Positions 1 through 11,800 are shown, numbered from the stretch's first letter. The stretch: 64,000 nucleotides of DNA from Panulirus ornatus (GCF_036320965.1 NC_092286.1:26503770-26567769); one strand, 5' to 3'. The notes: generated by a model from the sequence alone, not told the origin. A program made the numbers and translations.

Positions 1-380
1 ATATATTACTGCATGGCAGGAGGAAGGAAGGGAGAGAGTTATGTAAGAAAGGGGAAGGAGTGAGGCATGTGGCAGGAAGGAGGGTAGGAGGCACATGGTT
101 GGAGGGAGGAAAGAAGACACCTGATAGGAGGGATGGAGGAAAGCTTATGGCAGGAGGGAGGGGGAATGCACAATAAAAGAAAGGGAGGGATGTGCATAGC
201 AGGAGAAAAGGAGGGAGGGAGGCTTGTGGTGAGAGGGAGGTGCATGACAGGAGGAAGGGAGAAATGTGTGTGGCAGGAAGGAAAGAGGGAGACAGGTTAG
301 TGGCACAAGGGAAGAAGGGAGGTGCTCAACTGGAGGAAGAGAGGGGTGAGTGTGGCAAAAGGGAGGATGGGAGGGAGGCT
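1..380. repeat. purine-rich imperfect minisatellite
   Basis: The stretch is almost only A and G on the plus strand. It consists of degenerate copies built around GTGGCAGGAAGGAGGGA and GAGGCTTGTGG, spaced roughly 35 bases apart. Short open frames in it are compositional and show no protein family. Confidence 0.7.
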
Positions 381-384
381 TGTG

Positions 385-1600
385 GTAAAAGAAAGAGAAT
401 AGTTGATAGAACAGAATCCTCAGGAAGATCACTAATGACAGAAAAGGAGGGGGAAGTCACTCTATTGACAACTACTGTGATGGAATGGCCTGAAAGGAAA
501 CTATGCATTTTAGATCAGAGAGAAGCAGTCAAACCATTATGGAGAGCTACAACTAAAGTTTCACCAATATCCCTGAGAGAGGAGGAACAGAGGTGAGTCA
601 CATAGGAGAGGTCACCAGTAGAACTAGCATTACAAAATCCATGGAAATAGGATTCTAAGTATTTGAGAAAGTGAGAGTTTAGGAAAGTTTCAAAGACTTG
701 GGAGATGACGAAAAGAGAGCAGTGGGAGTACAGTTAGAGGGGTCAGAATGGTCTCCCTTCTTAAGGATGGGCTATATCAAGGCATGCTTCCAAGCAGAAG
801 GGAAAGTCTGGGGTTTTAGATAAAGGTAAAATAGGTGAGCAAGGATTGGTGCTAGCTCAGAAGCACACTAAAAACATGAAGGGGCATGCCATCTGAATCA
901 TACACCTGTCTATTTGGATCTAGGGAAGTGGCTGAAAGACCTTGTTCAAGGAGAATATTAGAGATGGCATGGGTTCAGAAGGAGAATATGGGGGCAGAGG
1001 ATTAGAATCAGAAATATTACAAGTTGAGTTAGAGGAAAACAAAGTTCTAAAAGATTGGCTTTTTCAGTTGGAGATTTAGCAATGTACTGATTAGGGTGAA
1101 GTGGAGAAAAGGGTTGAAATATGGATGTTGTTAGAGATGCTTTTTGTTAAGAGCTATAAAGATTTGTCAGAAGAAGAAGTCAAGTAAACACACTTTCTTT
1201 TTATGAAAGTCTGCTTAGCTTTTTACAGAACAGCTTTGTGATGATTCCATGCAGAAATTAAAGCAGAGTGGGCTTATGAGAGTTTCATAGTCCAGTTCAT
1301 ATTGTCCCTGATGAATCAAGCATCAAAGCAAGAGCAATCAAACCATGACTGGGGAGAAAAAATTTAGTTAGAAGACAGGATGCAGGACTCCATTCAAGAC
1401 AAGATAATCCCTGGTATGCAATCAGTATACCACAAGGTATCCTGACCAGAGAAGCAGTATCCATTCCAGGAAAAGTTAGAGAAGGAGCTACACAGGGATA
1501 ATCATCTCTGCCAAAGTGAAAAAGTTGTCATTTTGAAAGGGGGATAAAGGATGGGTTTATCCCATTAGAAGTAACAAAGATAAGAATGGTCAGAGGACCA
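385..1600 (-). mobile_element. Jockey-like LINE reverse transcriptase remnant
   Basis: Read on the minus strand with frameshifts and stops, this stretch matches the 34.2-35.96 kb element block by block: an AKQTFIKRKC segment, a linker rich in Pro/Ser ending PMPSLIFS, a KTPDFPFCLEA-x-x-D-x-AHPKKGDHSDPSNC segment (the Jockey WK-x-A-x-V-x-PI-x-KKGD-x-x-x-PSNYRP region), and at the left end SGHSITVVV followed by SVISDLPEDSVLSTILFLL. The last corresponds to the RT motif normally written GVPQGSVLSP. The element is inactive: the Q of PQG is lost and many stops interrupt it. Boundaries are approximate. Confidence 0.72.
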
Positions 1601-1627
1601 TAAGAGGGAAGAAATAGTATAAGTGTA

Positions 1628-3545
1628 GTGAGAAGGTTCTGTGCACTTTCATCATATTGGTTAAACAGATCATCTTTTAATTTCTCCATTCATTTTGAGT
1701 TGAACAGTGATGTATGTTGTTCGGTCAACATCCTCGTACATATCTTCAACCTTAAAGGATTCAATCTATTTTCTTATCTAATGCATGTAAATAGTTACTC
1801 AATTTTATTTCCAGGTTCTCTACAACTTTTGCTTCATTCACTCTCTGTTCTTTTCAGTAGAATTTCATCATTTCTACATATGCATTTCTTATTGTCTCAT
1901 TCCATTCTTTGATCTTGCTTCTTTGGTCACAATCCTTTTCCTTTCTCATGTCCTTCTTCCATTCTTCCACAGTTTTCTAAGCATTTTCCTTTTTGTACTT
2001 ATATACTAGAACTGCTCAATGGTTATTTGGCTTGGCTCTTCACAGTATAATTTTCTGCTTACAGCTAGGTTATTGTCTTTGAAGATGCCACTCCAATATG
2101 TCTCAAGTATCCTTTTAATGATCTCTTTCTAGCCATGGTTTACAATACTTTTAATGATCTCTTTCCAATCTGATTTGTCGTGGCAAAAATCCATATCACT
2201 CAGCCCACAGATATCATCTGTTGCTATACCACTTTTACATTCGTACATTTCTATTTCATACACATTAGCGATTTCTGTGATAACATGATCTGACAGACAT
2301 ATAATTTATTTCTATACTTGAAAACAGCACCATGTCATTTGTGAAAATAATATCTGTATTGCTCCCTCTTGCTGGTTTGTGGTTTACCTGTACAGGGATA
2401 AGTGATTCACATAAATCAAATAGTGTTTTGGATTTGTTCTCTTTCTCCTACTGTTCTGTTATTCTTTTCTTTGTAAGTGTAATTACATCCATAATCTATC
2501 CTTCTTTTCTATCTTTCACTAAATTGGAGGTTGAAACCACCAGCCTACATCATTATCAGATTATTTTTCTCTAATTCCTTTAAAATTTCTTATCAATGTT
2601 ACATTCTATATAATTACTCTAAAGCCATCTAGATCTGTTTATGGTTGTCAGTATGCAATTAGGTTTATCATGTTTATGGCAGGAATGATCACTATAATTA
2701 CTTCACATTCACTGTAACTCATCTTTGTTATCTGGTTTCCTTCTAACATGTGGAAAGATGACAAGATTGGGAGTTTACAAGGAGTGCATGATAGTACAAT
2801 TAAAGGGATTGGTGCGAGAGGATGACCACCTGTGACAGAGACAAATAAAAAAGAAGAATTCTGGAGGGAGAGAAACGTTGGAAGTGTTCGACGAATGGTG
2901 TATGCAAGGGAGGCATGTAAGGACAGGGATAAGTGAAGACTCTTTTGCTGTGGTCATCCCCTTGTTGGGAATCCTGGAGGGAACAGGCATCAGAGATATA
3001 TAGAGAGAGATTTCATACTGTTAGAAGTTAGCATCAGCTTTCACTCTTTCATTAAGCCACGATTCTGACATAAAAATTATGACTAAGGTGTCCTTTGTGT
3101 ATTCACTGATAAATTCACCTTGACTCTTCTAAGGTTCTCATTATATAGTCTTTCTATATTTGTACATATAATCTTCCAAGGATTTTCAAATTCTTTATTA
3201 GTCCTCTGCAGGTTTTTTCATTACTGTGCCTCTCAGTTTCTTAATTAGTCCTCAGAGGGTTTTTCTATACTGTCTATCTTCATATTGTCTAATTCTCATG
3301 CATAGTTAGTTCATCTTTGCTTTTAAAATTGGTGTTCTTATCTCAGTCATGACATGTGATTTCAGGATTGCTCTAATCCCATTTCTGGTTGGATCTTCTT
3401 TGTCGGGTTCACTGTACAAAATAATTCTGCCGGTCAGGTGGATTTCTGTAGTAGTTATAATCTGGGGAGTAACTACTGAAATTCTCGTGTCATCTGTTTT
3501 GATTTGTCATTTGTGTTTCATGTATGGCATTATTGGCTAATGCTA
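1628..3545 (-). mobile_element. worn LINE remnant with endonuclease motifs
   Basis: On the minus strand a decayed endonuclease is readable. A GSNTDIIFTNDM block lies near 2335-2360 and an LSDHVITEIANVYE block (the catalytic SDH motif) near 2255-2295. The left part resembles the fragment at 7.7-8.8 kb, including a Lys/Arg-rich RKL-x-x-KR region. The right part (3050-3540) holds a degenerate open frame of unknown nature, probably the 5' part of the same element. A SINE-like repeat interrupts it at about 2790-3010. The family appears to be the same SFADN-type lineage seen at 50-52 kb. Confidence 0.5.
2790..3012 (+). repeat. SINE-like repeat, copy 1 (GATA-type tail)
   Basis: The right half contains TGTGGTCATCCCCTTG, GGAATCCTGGAGGG and CATCAGAGATATATAGAGAG. 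This matches the 3' half of better copies at 6.9-7.1 kb (plus) and 49.5-49.7 kb (minus), which end in GATAGATAGAT. No RNA polymerase III promoter box is evident by eye. Confidence 0.5.
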
Positions 3546-3548
3546 ACT

Positions 3549-3960
3549 TCATTTTTTAAGGCTCCAGTCATGGACAAAAGAACACAATAAAACCAGACCT
3601 TGATAGAAATAGAAAAAATTATGAAACAGAAAAAGAAAAGACAAGAGAAAGTTTTTACAAATTTTGGAGGAAGTGAAAAACCTATCTGCTGAAACGTGCC
3701 AGGTCATAGTTATTGGGAAAGACATGAGAAGGCAAAGAGTTCCATAGCTCCAATGTGTAGGAAAGAAGCAGGTATCAAATTGGCCCACCCTTGAGTTGTC
3801 AATGGCCACACAGTAATCATTTGACGCAGAAGCAGCTTGCTCAGTATTGCGCAGTCTAGCTAGTGGTATGGGCACACAAGCAGCCAGCTCTCTGGAGCAA
3901 AAAACCAAAGTAATACCTACAGAAGATGGAAAGTGAACCAACATTGCAGCATAGGGTAAT
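3549..3960 (-). mobile_element. Jockey-like LINE, C-terminal remnant
   Basis: A 131-codon minus-strand frame reads CSRELAACVPIPLARLRNTEQA, RVGQFDTCFFPTHWSYGTL and MSFPIT. This corresponds to the C-terminal end of Jockey-like polyproteins (CS-x-ELA-x-C-x-P-x-PL-x-R-x-R-T, then R-x-x-x-F-x-x-SFFP-x-T-x-x-LWN-x-LP). It is probably a second fragment of the family at 385-1600. It is not host coding sequence. Confidence 0.68.
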
Positions 3961-4129
3961 GGGGTTAAGTTTTAAGTCAGACTGCTTTCGACTCAACTCT
4001 TTTGGCAAATGGTAGTATGAACAGTACATGTACATGACTTGCCAAAAGGCCTTGACTCATGCCTGAATATGTGTGCAGATGATGCTATGATGAAGGTAGT
4101 GAAGAATTATGAGGATTGTATCACCTTAT

Positions 4130-4620
4130 GGGTTAGGGGTTGTGGTGTAGCCTGGGATAATCTGGGAAGGGGGTGAGGGTTGTGGCTTGTCCTGAGATGA
4201 CTCTGAGAAGGGGTTGAGGGTTGTGGTGTGGCCTGGGATGACCCTGGGAAGGGGTTGAGGGTTGTGGTGTGGCCTGGGATGACCCTGGGAAGGGGGTGAG
4301 GGTTGTGGTGTGTCCTGGGATGACCATAATGAGAGAGTGAGGGTTGTGGTGTGGCCTGGGATGACCCTGAGAAAGGGGTGGGGGATGTGGTGTGGCCTGG
4401 GATGATCCTGGGAAGGGGTGAGGGTTGTGGTGTGTCCTGGGATGACCATAATGAGAGAGTGAGGGTTGTGGTGTAGCCTGGGATGACCCTGGGAAGAGTG
4501 TGAGGGTTGTGGTGGCCTAGGATGACCCTGAGTAAGGGGTGAGGATTGTGGTGTGGCAGTGATGACACTAGGAATGGGATGAGGCTCATGGTGTGGCCTG
4601 GGATGACCCTTGAGTTGGGG
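4130..4620. repeat. 42-bp minisatellite beside exon 12
   Basis: About twelve copies of a 41-44 bp unit with core TGGCCTGGGATGACCCTG, separated by GGGTTGTGGTG. The array ends about 15 bp inside the intron after the exon 12 donor. The overlapping Pro/His/Ser-rich open frames on the minus strand are the repeat read in three frames. Confidence 0.92.
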
Positions 4621-4633
4621 GACCATCACTCAC

Positions 4634-4771
4634 CTCGGAACTGCTGGATCTTCTGGGAGTACCTGTCAAAGTACACTCTCTGGCCATCCACTAGTACATC
4701 CAGGTGATAGCGCCACATAGCATCTGATGGCCGACGCCGTACCTCCACCACTGATGACACATTATCACGGG
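4634..4771 (-). CDS. mesh: mesh exon 12: continuation of VWD domain
   Basis: The 138-bp exon completes an Ala codon with exon 11 and reads RDNVSSVVEVRRR, AMWRYHLDVLVDGQRVYFDR and YSQKIQQFR, ending one base into a Gly codon at donor GTGAGT. The V-E-V-R-x-R and WRYHLDV-x-VDG-x-R-x-YFDR pattern matches the middle of the VWD domain of Mesh. The remaining VWD exons, the sushi domain and the membrane segment were looked for between 1 and 4630 and not found, so they must lie left of the window. The 42-bp minisatellite begins about 15 bp into the following intron. Confidence 0.94.
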
Positions 4772-5197
4772 CTGTAGGGTAGGCAGGGATAGCGGTAATG
4801 GTGGTGGTAGTGAATGAAGAGAAGTATGGTGGCCAAAATGCTCTTGGTAATATGTTATTGTCTTCCCACAAGAAAAGAAGCACAGATTAGATGAGTGATG
4901 ATGATGGATCAAGACTTGCATTATGAACTTTATAAACTCATTACCTTGTAGAAATTATCATACAAGAAGACATACTTACAGGTTAAGACAATTTGAACTT
5001 GAACAAGGTATTGACAGTAATACATTAATGATAGTCACTCAAGCGGAGAGGATAAGGATGTTTGGAACAATATATAAAGACATCAAAAACACAGAAACAG
5101 TATGTATTCCGTGTCCTGTGGAGGGAATGGCTTAAAAAAAGTGACAAGAAAAATATTCTTATTCATATAACTTTCTAGTATCAAGGAACATACACAC
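4772..5197. other. intron between exons 11 and 12, no other feature seen
   Basis: This is unique-looking, A/T-rich intronic sequence. The sense strand has a pyrimidine tract and CCCTACAG acceptor for exon 12. A 70-codon plus-strand frame at 4923-5135 matches nothing I know. Confidence 0.6.
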
Positions 5198-5386
5198 CTG
5201 CCACAGCTGTAAGCATGGAGGCCTTGGCCTCATCCAGATAATTCTCGTCGATCTGCTCAAATCGACCCTGAATGTCCAGCACATGACGCACAGAATCAAC
5301 CCGAACCAGAACAAATTCTCCCTTCCCATTGAAGGTGTAGGTAAAATCGTCGAAAGTGTAGATATGTGGGTCCCCGAAGACTGTAG
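5198..5386 (-). CDS. mesh: mesh exon 11: start of VWD domain
   Basis: The 189-bp exon joins exon 10 in phase 1 and reads TVFGDPHIYTFDDFTYTFNGKGEF as a near-perfect von Willebrand type D opening (GDPH-x-x-TFD, YTFNGKGE), followed by VLVRVDSVRHVLDIQGRFEQI and EAKASMLTAVA. VWD modules are extracellular and calcium/disulphide stabilised; in Mesh this one follows AMOP. The acceptor is GTTTGTCTCCTCAG and the donor GTGTGT, phase 1. A short 30-bp tandem repeat follows the right edge of the exon. Confidence 0.96.
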
Positions 5387-5399
5387 CTGAGGAGACAAA

Positions 5400-5565
5400 C
5401 CAGTGGTGAGGGCAAGGTAGGAGACAGGCCAGCGATGAGAGCAAGGTAGGGAACATACCAATGGTGGAGGCAAGATAGGAGACCGATTAGTGGTGAGGGT
5501 AAGGCAGGAGACAGGCTAGTGGAGAATAGGCAGGATAGGAGACAAGCTAGTTAAGAGGGCAAGAA
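5400..5565. repeat. short 30-bp tandem repeat upstream of exon 11
   Basis: Five or so degenerate units around GGCAAGGTAGGAGACAGGC begin almost at the exon 11 acceptor. The segment from 5566 to 5840 shows nothing I recognise. Confidence 0.7.
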
Positions 5566-5839
5566 AGAACATGGATACTATTAACATTCATCTCCTCTTT
5601 GGAATATAGAAAAAATGGTTGATTTCAATACTAAGCAACACTTTCTGTTAACATATTAGAAAGAAAAATTACTTATGACAAGATTTTGACAAAAGGCAGG
5701 GGTAGTGCATGGCACTCACCACAGACACATATAGTTTAAAAAAATGGGTTGTTTGAGTTATATGATGTCAACTGTAATATTGAAAGAGAGAGTAGTTACC
5801 TAACCATGAAAACCTACAAAGAGATTTAGCCATAATGGT

Positions 5840-6112
5840 AGGATTATTACAAAATGCTCACTGTACATCTTGCTTGATGTTGTTCCATGCATGTTTCTTA
5901 TTTCTCTGGGCAGTATATTGAAAAGTTGCTCAAGCTTCCTGGTTGGGCTTTAAAATATTTTTGTCTGATTTATTTTTCATATGCTTCATGTATTTTTGAA
6001 GACTTAATAGCTCTATGTCTTCTATCTGAGAGCTTTTCAGGTTAAAAACAGTGTTTTTACACCTTCAATTTGTTACCATGAGATATCATCATACATCTTT
6101 CTCTTCTTTATA
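5840..6112 (-). mobile_element. LINE 3'-end remnant (SFADN-type family)
   Basis: Minus-strand reading gives a LLPREIRNMHG-like segment, which recurs at 51.6-51.9 kb (ARKNRNMHGTVTGKFKRKLHM). This is the C-terminal FN-x-LP-x-x-IRN pattern seen in several Jockey/CR1-group LINEs. The plus-strand text TGTTCCATGCATGTTTCT is shared among 5.9, 50.3 and 51.8 kb. It is interrupted at 6113 by an RTE-like LINE. Confidence 0.5.
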
Positions 6113-6897
6113 GGTCATGAGATGTTTGAGGACAATATGTGGTGTGAGGTGGTTTGATTGAGTAAGTAATAATAGGGTAAGAGAGATGTGTGGTAATAAA
6201 AAAAGTGTGGTTGAGAGAGGAGAAGAGGGTGTTTTGAAATGGTTTGGTCACATGGAGAGAATGAGTGAGGAAAGATTGACAAAGAGGATATATGTGTCAG
6301 AGGTGGAGGGAACGAGGAGAAGTGGGAGACCAAATTGGAGGTGGAAAGATGGAGTGAAAAAGATTTTGAGCGATCGGGGCCTGAACATGCAGGAGGGTGA
6401 AAGGCATACAAGGAATAGAGTGAATTGGAACGATGTGGTATACCGAGGTCGACGTGCTGTCAATGGATTGAACCAGGGCATGTGAAGAGTCTGGGATAAA
6501 CCATGGAAAGTTCTGTAAGGCCTGGATGTGGAAAGGGAGCTGTGGTTTCGGTGCATTATACATGACAACTAGAGACTGAGTGAGAACGAATGTGGCCTTT
6601 GTTGTCTTTTCCTAGTGCTATCCCGTGCACATGCCGCGGGGGAGGGGGTTGTTATTTCATGTGTGGCGGGGTGGCGACAGGAATGAATAAGGGCAGACAA
6701 TATGAATTATGTACATGTATATATATGTATATGTCTGTGTGTGTATATATATGTATACCTTGAGATGTATAGGTATGTATATGTGCGTGTATGTATATAC
6801 ATGTGTATGTGGGTGGGTTGGGCCATTCTTTCGTCTGTTTCCTTGTGCTACCTCGCTAACGCGGGAGACAGTGACAAAGTATAATATAAATAAATAC
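6113..6897 (+). mobile_element. RTE-like LINE, 5'-truncated 3' fragment
   Basis: This is the 3' end of the RTE-like family. It encodes REMCGNKKSVVE, WFGHMERMSEERL and GRPNWRWKDGVKKIL, then a stop, a 3' UTR with a TATATGTATAT-type microsatellite, and the conserved terminal block GTGCTACCTCGCTAACGCGG followed by an A/T tail at about 6890. The coding end is intact for about 99 codons. It opens at a MRCLRTMCGVRWFD-like point and lacks everything upstream. Confidence 0.88.
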
Positions 6898-6904
6898 CAT
6901 ATTT

Positions 6905-7112
6905 GGCAGTAGGTACAAACATTAGGGGGGAGCCTCTGACAACATTGCACTAGAGTTGCCCTTTGTCATTGGCCTGTTAAGGATGAGGCACTAAAGGCTA
7001 AGAAGTGGCACTTAAGTTCAATATTCATGTAGATTTTTGCAATGGCCACCCCCTTGAGAGACTTCCCAAAGGGGATAGACATCAGGGATATGGATAGATA
7101 GATAGATTTACA
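6905..7112 (+). repeat. SINE-like repeat, copy 2 (GATA tail)
   Basis: It begins near GAGCCTCTGACAACATTG, contains GGCTAAGAAGTGGCACT and GCAATGGCCACCCCCTTGAG, and ends in GGATAGATAGATAGATT. A minus-strand copy lies at 49.5-49.7 kb and a worn one at 2.8-3.0 kb. It starts within 10 bp of the tail of the RTE-like LINE, so it either inserted there or travelled with it. Confidence 0.65.
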
Positions 7113-7125
7113 GATAAATTTTTCA

Positions 7126-7393
7126 TTCATATCTGTTCATCCCTGTTTTATCCCTGGGGATAGGGGAGAAAGAATACTTCCACATATTCCCTGCATGTCG
7201 TAGAAGGCAACTAAAAGGGGAGGGAGCAGGGGGCTGGAAATCATCCCCTCTTGTTGTTTTTTTAATTTTCCAAAAGAAGGAACAGAGAAGGGGGCCAGGT
7301 GAGGATATTCCCTCAGAGGCCCAGTCCTCTGTTCTTAATGCTACCTTGCTAATGCGGGAAATGGCGAATAGTTTGAAAGAAAGAAATCTGTTC
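7126..7393 (+). mobile_element. short non-autonomous element sharing both ends with the RTE-like LINE
   Basis: The 5' end (TCCCTGGGGATAGGGG, then GAAAGAATACTTCC and GTCGTAGAAGGCAACTA) matches the 5' ends of the LINEs at 12.0-12.1 kb and 19.86-19.92 kb. The 3' end (GCTACCTTGCTAATGCGGGA, then AATGGCGAATAGTTTGAAAG) shares its first part with the LINE terminal hairpin and then diverges. There is no protein-coding capacity. A second copy of the 3' end is at 55541-55600 on the minus strand. Confidence 0.75.
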
Positions 7394-7729
7394 ATCACTT
7401 TCAGCATAAAAGTTTAACAACTTGTCATTCCATTTCTTTAAATTGCATGTGGTTTTGTTCCCACTTCATACTCAGTCAGTCACCTTTCAGACACACCATG
7501 ATCAAGTTTCTGCAGTAGCTTAACTTTCTTCTCTTTTGGCCACAAGAGATGCTTTCTTTTTTCTTTCAGTTACCCACAGAAGTATCTGCAACTCTTTTTG
7601 ACACTCACAAAAGCCAAAAAGCACAAATAAGCACGGAAATATCTGAGAGTAACAGGGGTACAGACAAATGACTGGCTTTGGCAGGCAAAGGTTGGGCCTA
7701 TTAAGTGAGAGCTGCATTGCTTGGAAAAT

Positions 7730-8847
7730 TGACTTTTGGTTTTCAGATAATGGATTCCCTACCTATTCATCTAACATTCTCTTCAACGGGTTTCTATCCA
7801 TTCTAGTAAAAGTTCTTGGAATTATATCACTAATCATTTGACTGGATAGTATTATCTTCTCAATATGTTCTCTAAAATCTAGCTCCTCATTTGTGATGAC
7901 ACCTGAATCTTTTATGACTTCCATTTTCTATCACTTTCTTTATTGGGCTTTTATATGATACCACTTATGTATTCTACTTTGTTCTATAAGTTATTTGCTC
8001 CAATGTATCTTAAATTTTCACCCAGACTTTGTCTCAATAATAACATCAATGGTTTTGCTGTGTTTGTCTTTCTGAGGAACATGGCTGGGATTCCATCTGT
8101 TCCTGGAGCTAATTTTTTCTGAGCTCATCAATTGCTTTAATCATATTACCTTCTGATATTTCAATATCTATGAGAGCATTTTCATAATCTAACCTTTCTT
8201 TTTTCAGTTCCATCTCACAATTTAAGCTGAATATTGAGTCATGCTGTTCAATCAACATCCCGCATAGTTCCTGGAGTTCATTTTCATATCTATCTCATAT
8301 GGTAAATAGTACAATCTCTGTTATCTTTTTTTGCTATGTTCACATATGTAAGTTGTAACAATGGATTCCTTTTCATGTTTTGTATAAATTTTCTTCTTAC
8401 ATTTTTTTATTTTCTTCTATGAGATTTCAATATTCCTGAATCTACATTCCATATCTTCTAGTATAATTCTCTTATTTGTGTCTATTTTGTCAATTCTCAT
8501 TTTCTTTTTGTATGCCTTTCTTCTATTTATTAACAGTTTTCTAACCCGAGAGTATTTTCCATTTATAATAACATCCTTATTTGCTTTCTCGGCAAATGTC
8601 ATAGTCTAAATTTCAGTGAGGGTATTGGTAAAATTTTACACATTGTGCAGTTCCACTTCCTCAACCAGCTCTATTCCTTCCAAATAGTTTGTATACTAGT
8701 AAACTGGACTCACTCATTAGATCAGTGTTTTTCATGTTCAGAAATGCGTCTGTTAAACCAATGACATCAATGTGTTCAATGTTAACCAAACAATGCAATT
8801 CAGCTATTATGTTTTGGATGAATCATATATTCATGTAAGTTCCATTT
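7730..8847 (-). mobile_element. LINE remnant, RT C-terminal and upstream parts
   Basis: On the minus strand, EVIKDSGVITNEELDFREHIEKI followed by SDIIPRTFTRMD matches the post-YADD part of a Jockey/CR1-group RT (VKDLGV-x-x-S-x-L-x-x-x-EHI). A Lys/Arg-rich 61-codon frame at 8417-8602 (LLINRRKAYKKKMRID) fits the segment between endonuclease and RT. Stops are frequent. It is truncated at 8848 by the next LINE. The stretch from 7394 to 7730 shows nothing clear. Confidence 0.55.
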
Positions 8848-11800
8848 TTTTTTTTTTTTTTTTTTTGCTTTGTCGCTGTCTCCCGCGTTTGCGAGGTAGC
8901 GCAAGGAAACAGACGAAAGAAATGGCCCAACCCACCCCCATACACATGCCTTGATTCAATCCACTGACAGCACGTCAACCCCGGTATACCACATCGATCC
9001 AATTCACTCTATTCTTTGCCCTCCTTTCACCCTCCTGCATTTTCAGGCCCCGATCACACAAAATCTTTTTTACTCCATCTTTCCACCTCCAATTTGGTCT
9101 CCCTCTTCTCCTCGTTCCCTCCACCTCCGACACATATATCCTCTTGGTCAATCTTTCCTCACTCATTCTCTCCATGTGACCAAACCATTTCAAAACACCC
9201 TCTTCTGCTCTCTCAACCACGCTCTTTTTATTTCCACACATCTCTCTTACCCTTACGTTACTTACTCAATCAAACCACCTCACACCACACATTGTCCTCA
9301 AACATCTCATTTCCAGCACATCCATCCTCCTGCGCACAACTCTATCCATAGTCCACGCCTCGCAACCATACAACATTGTTGGAACCACTATTCCTTCAAA
9401 CATACCCATTTTTGCTTTCCGAGATAATGTTATCGACTTCCACACATTCTTCAAGGCTCCCAGAATTTTCGCCCCCTCCCCCACCCTATGATCCACTTCC
9501 GCTTCCATGGTTCCATCTGCTGACAGATCCACTCCCAGATATCTAAAACACTTTACTTCCTCCAGTTTTTCTCCATTCAAACTCACCTCCCAATTGAATT
9601 GACCCTCAACCCTACTGTACCTAATAACCTTGCTCTTATTCACATTTACTCTTAACTTTCTTCTTTCACACACTTTACCAAACTCAGTCACCAGCTTCTG
9701 CAGTTTCTCACATGAATCAGCCACCAGTGCTGTATCATCAGCGAACAACAACTGACTCACTTCCCAAGCTCTCTCATCCCCAACAGACTTCATACTTGCC
9801 CCTTTTTCCAAAACTCTTGCATTCACCTCCCTAACAACCCCATCCATAAACAAATTAAACAACCATGGAGACATCACACACCCCTGCCACAAACCTACAT
9901 TCACTGAGAACCAATCACTTTCCTCTCTTCCTACACGTACACATGCCTTACATCCTCGATAAAAACTTCTCACTGCTTCTAACAACTTGCCTCCCACACC
10001 ATATATTCTTAATACCTTCCACAGAGCATCTCTATCAACTCTATCATATGCCTTCTCCAGATCCATAAATGCTACATACAAATCCATTTGCTTTTCTAAG
10101 TATTTCTCACATACATTCTTCAAAGCAAACACCTGATCCACACATCCTCTACCACTTCTGAAACCACACTGCTCTTCCCCAATCTGATGCTCTGTACATG
10201 CCTTCACCCTCTCAATCAATACCCTCCCATATAATTTGCCAGGAATACTCAACAAACTTATACCTCTGTAATTTGAGCACTCACTCTTATCCCCTTTGCC
10301 TTTATACAATGGCACTATGCACGCATTCTGCCAATCCTCAGGCACCTCACCATGAGTCACACATACATTAAATAACCTTACCAACCAGTCAAAAATACAG
10401 TCACCCCCTTTTTTAATAAATTCCACTGCAATACCATCCAAACCTGCTGCCTTGCCGGCTTTCATCTTCCGCAAAGCTTTTACTACCTCTTCTCTGTTTA
10501 CCAACTCATTTTCCCTAACCCTCGCACTTTGCACACCACCTCGACCAAAACACCCTATATCTGCCACTCTATCATCAAACACATTCAACAAACCTTCAAA
10601 ATACTCACTCCATCTCCTTCTCACATCACCACTACTTGTTATCACCTCCCCATTTGCGCCCTTCACTGAAGTTCCCATTTGCTCCCTTGTCTTACGCATT
10701 TTATCTACCTCCTTCCAGAACATCTTTTTATTCTCCCTAAAATTTAATGATACTCTCTCACCCCAACTCTCATTTGCCCTTTTTTTCACCTCTTGCACCT
10801 TTCTCTTGACCTCCTGTCTCTTTCTTTTATACGTCTCCCACTCAATTTCATTTTTTCCCTGCAAAAATCGTCCAAATGCCTCTCTCTTCTCTTTCACTAA
10901 TACTCTTACTTCTTCATCCCACCACTCACTACCCTTTCTAATCAACCCACCTCCCACTCTTCTCATGCCACAAGCATCTTTTGCGCAATCCATCACTGAT
11001 TCCCTAAATACATCCCATTCCTCCCCCACTCCCCTTACTTCCATTGTTCTCACCTTTTTCCATTCTGTACTCAGTCTCTCCTGGTACTTCCTCACACAAG
11101 TCTCCTTCCCAAGCTCACTTACTCTCACCACCCTCTTCACCCCAACATTCACTCTTCTTTTCTGAAAACCCATACAAATCTTCACCTTAGCCTCCACAAG
11201 ATAATGATCAGACATCCCTCCAGTTGCACCTCTCAGCACATTAACATCCAAAAGTCTCTCTTTCGCACGCCTGTCAATTAACACGTAATCCAATAACGCT
11301 CTCTGGCCATCTCTCCTACTTACATAAGTATACTTATGTATATCTCGCTTTTTAAACCAGGTATTCCCAATCATCAGTCCTTTTTCAGCACATAAATCTA
11401 CAAGCTCTTCACCATTTCCATTTACAACACTGAACACCCCATGTATACCAATTATTCCCTCAACTGCCACATTACTCACCTTTGCATTCAAATCACCCAA
11501 CACTATAACCCGGTCTCGTGCATCAAAACCACTAACACACTCACTCAGCTGCTCCCAAAACACTTGCCTCTCATGATCTTTCCTCTCATGCCCAGGTGCA
11601 TATGCACCAATAATCACCCATCTCTCTCCATCAACTTTCAGTTTTACCCATATTAATCAAGAATTTACTTTCTTACATTCTATCACATACTTCCACAACT
11701 CCTGTTTCAGGAGTAGTGCTACTCCTTCCCTTGCTCTTGTCCTCTCACTAACCCCTGACTTTACTCCCAAGACATTCCTAAACCACTCTTCCCCTTTACC

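Noticed and set aside
192..596. 134-codon plus-strand frame rich in Arg, Lys, Glu and Gly
   Set aside because: It is a product of the purine-rich repeat and overlaps Jockey-like RT sequence readable on the other strand.
4107..4629. Overlapping Pro/His-rich minus-strand frames next to exon 12, possibly a mucin-like extension of Mesh
   Set aside because: They are the 42-bp array read in three frames and lie beyond a good GTGAGT donor.
1..4630. Search for the remaining VWD, sushi and membrane exons of mesh
   Set aside because: No minus-strand segment with Cys pairs, sushi spacing or a hydrophobic span with splice signals was found; the region is repeat and LINE remnant.
6700..6890. Tyr/Val/Cys-rich frames over a TATATGTATGTG-type microsatellite, also at 16.4-16.7, 37.8-38.0 and 57.6-57.8 kb
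   Set aside because: These are the LINE 3' UTR microsatellite, downstream of the LINE stop codon.
10452..11165. Plus-strand open frames of up to 237 codons over LINE copies A and B
   Set aside because: They are antisense shadows of the LINE polyprotein; the minus strand holds the recognisable endonuclease and RT motifs.
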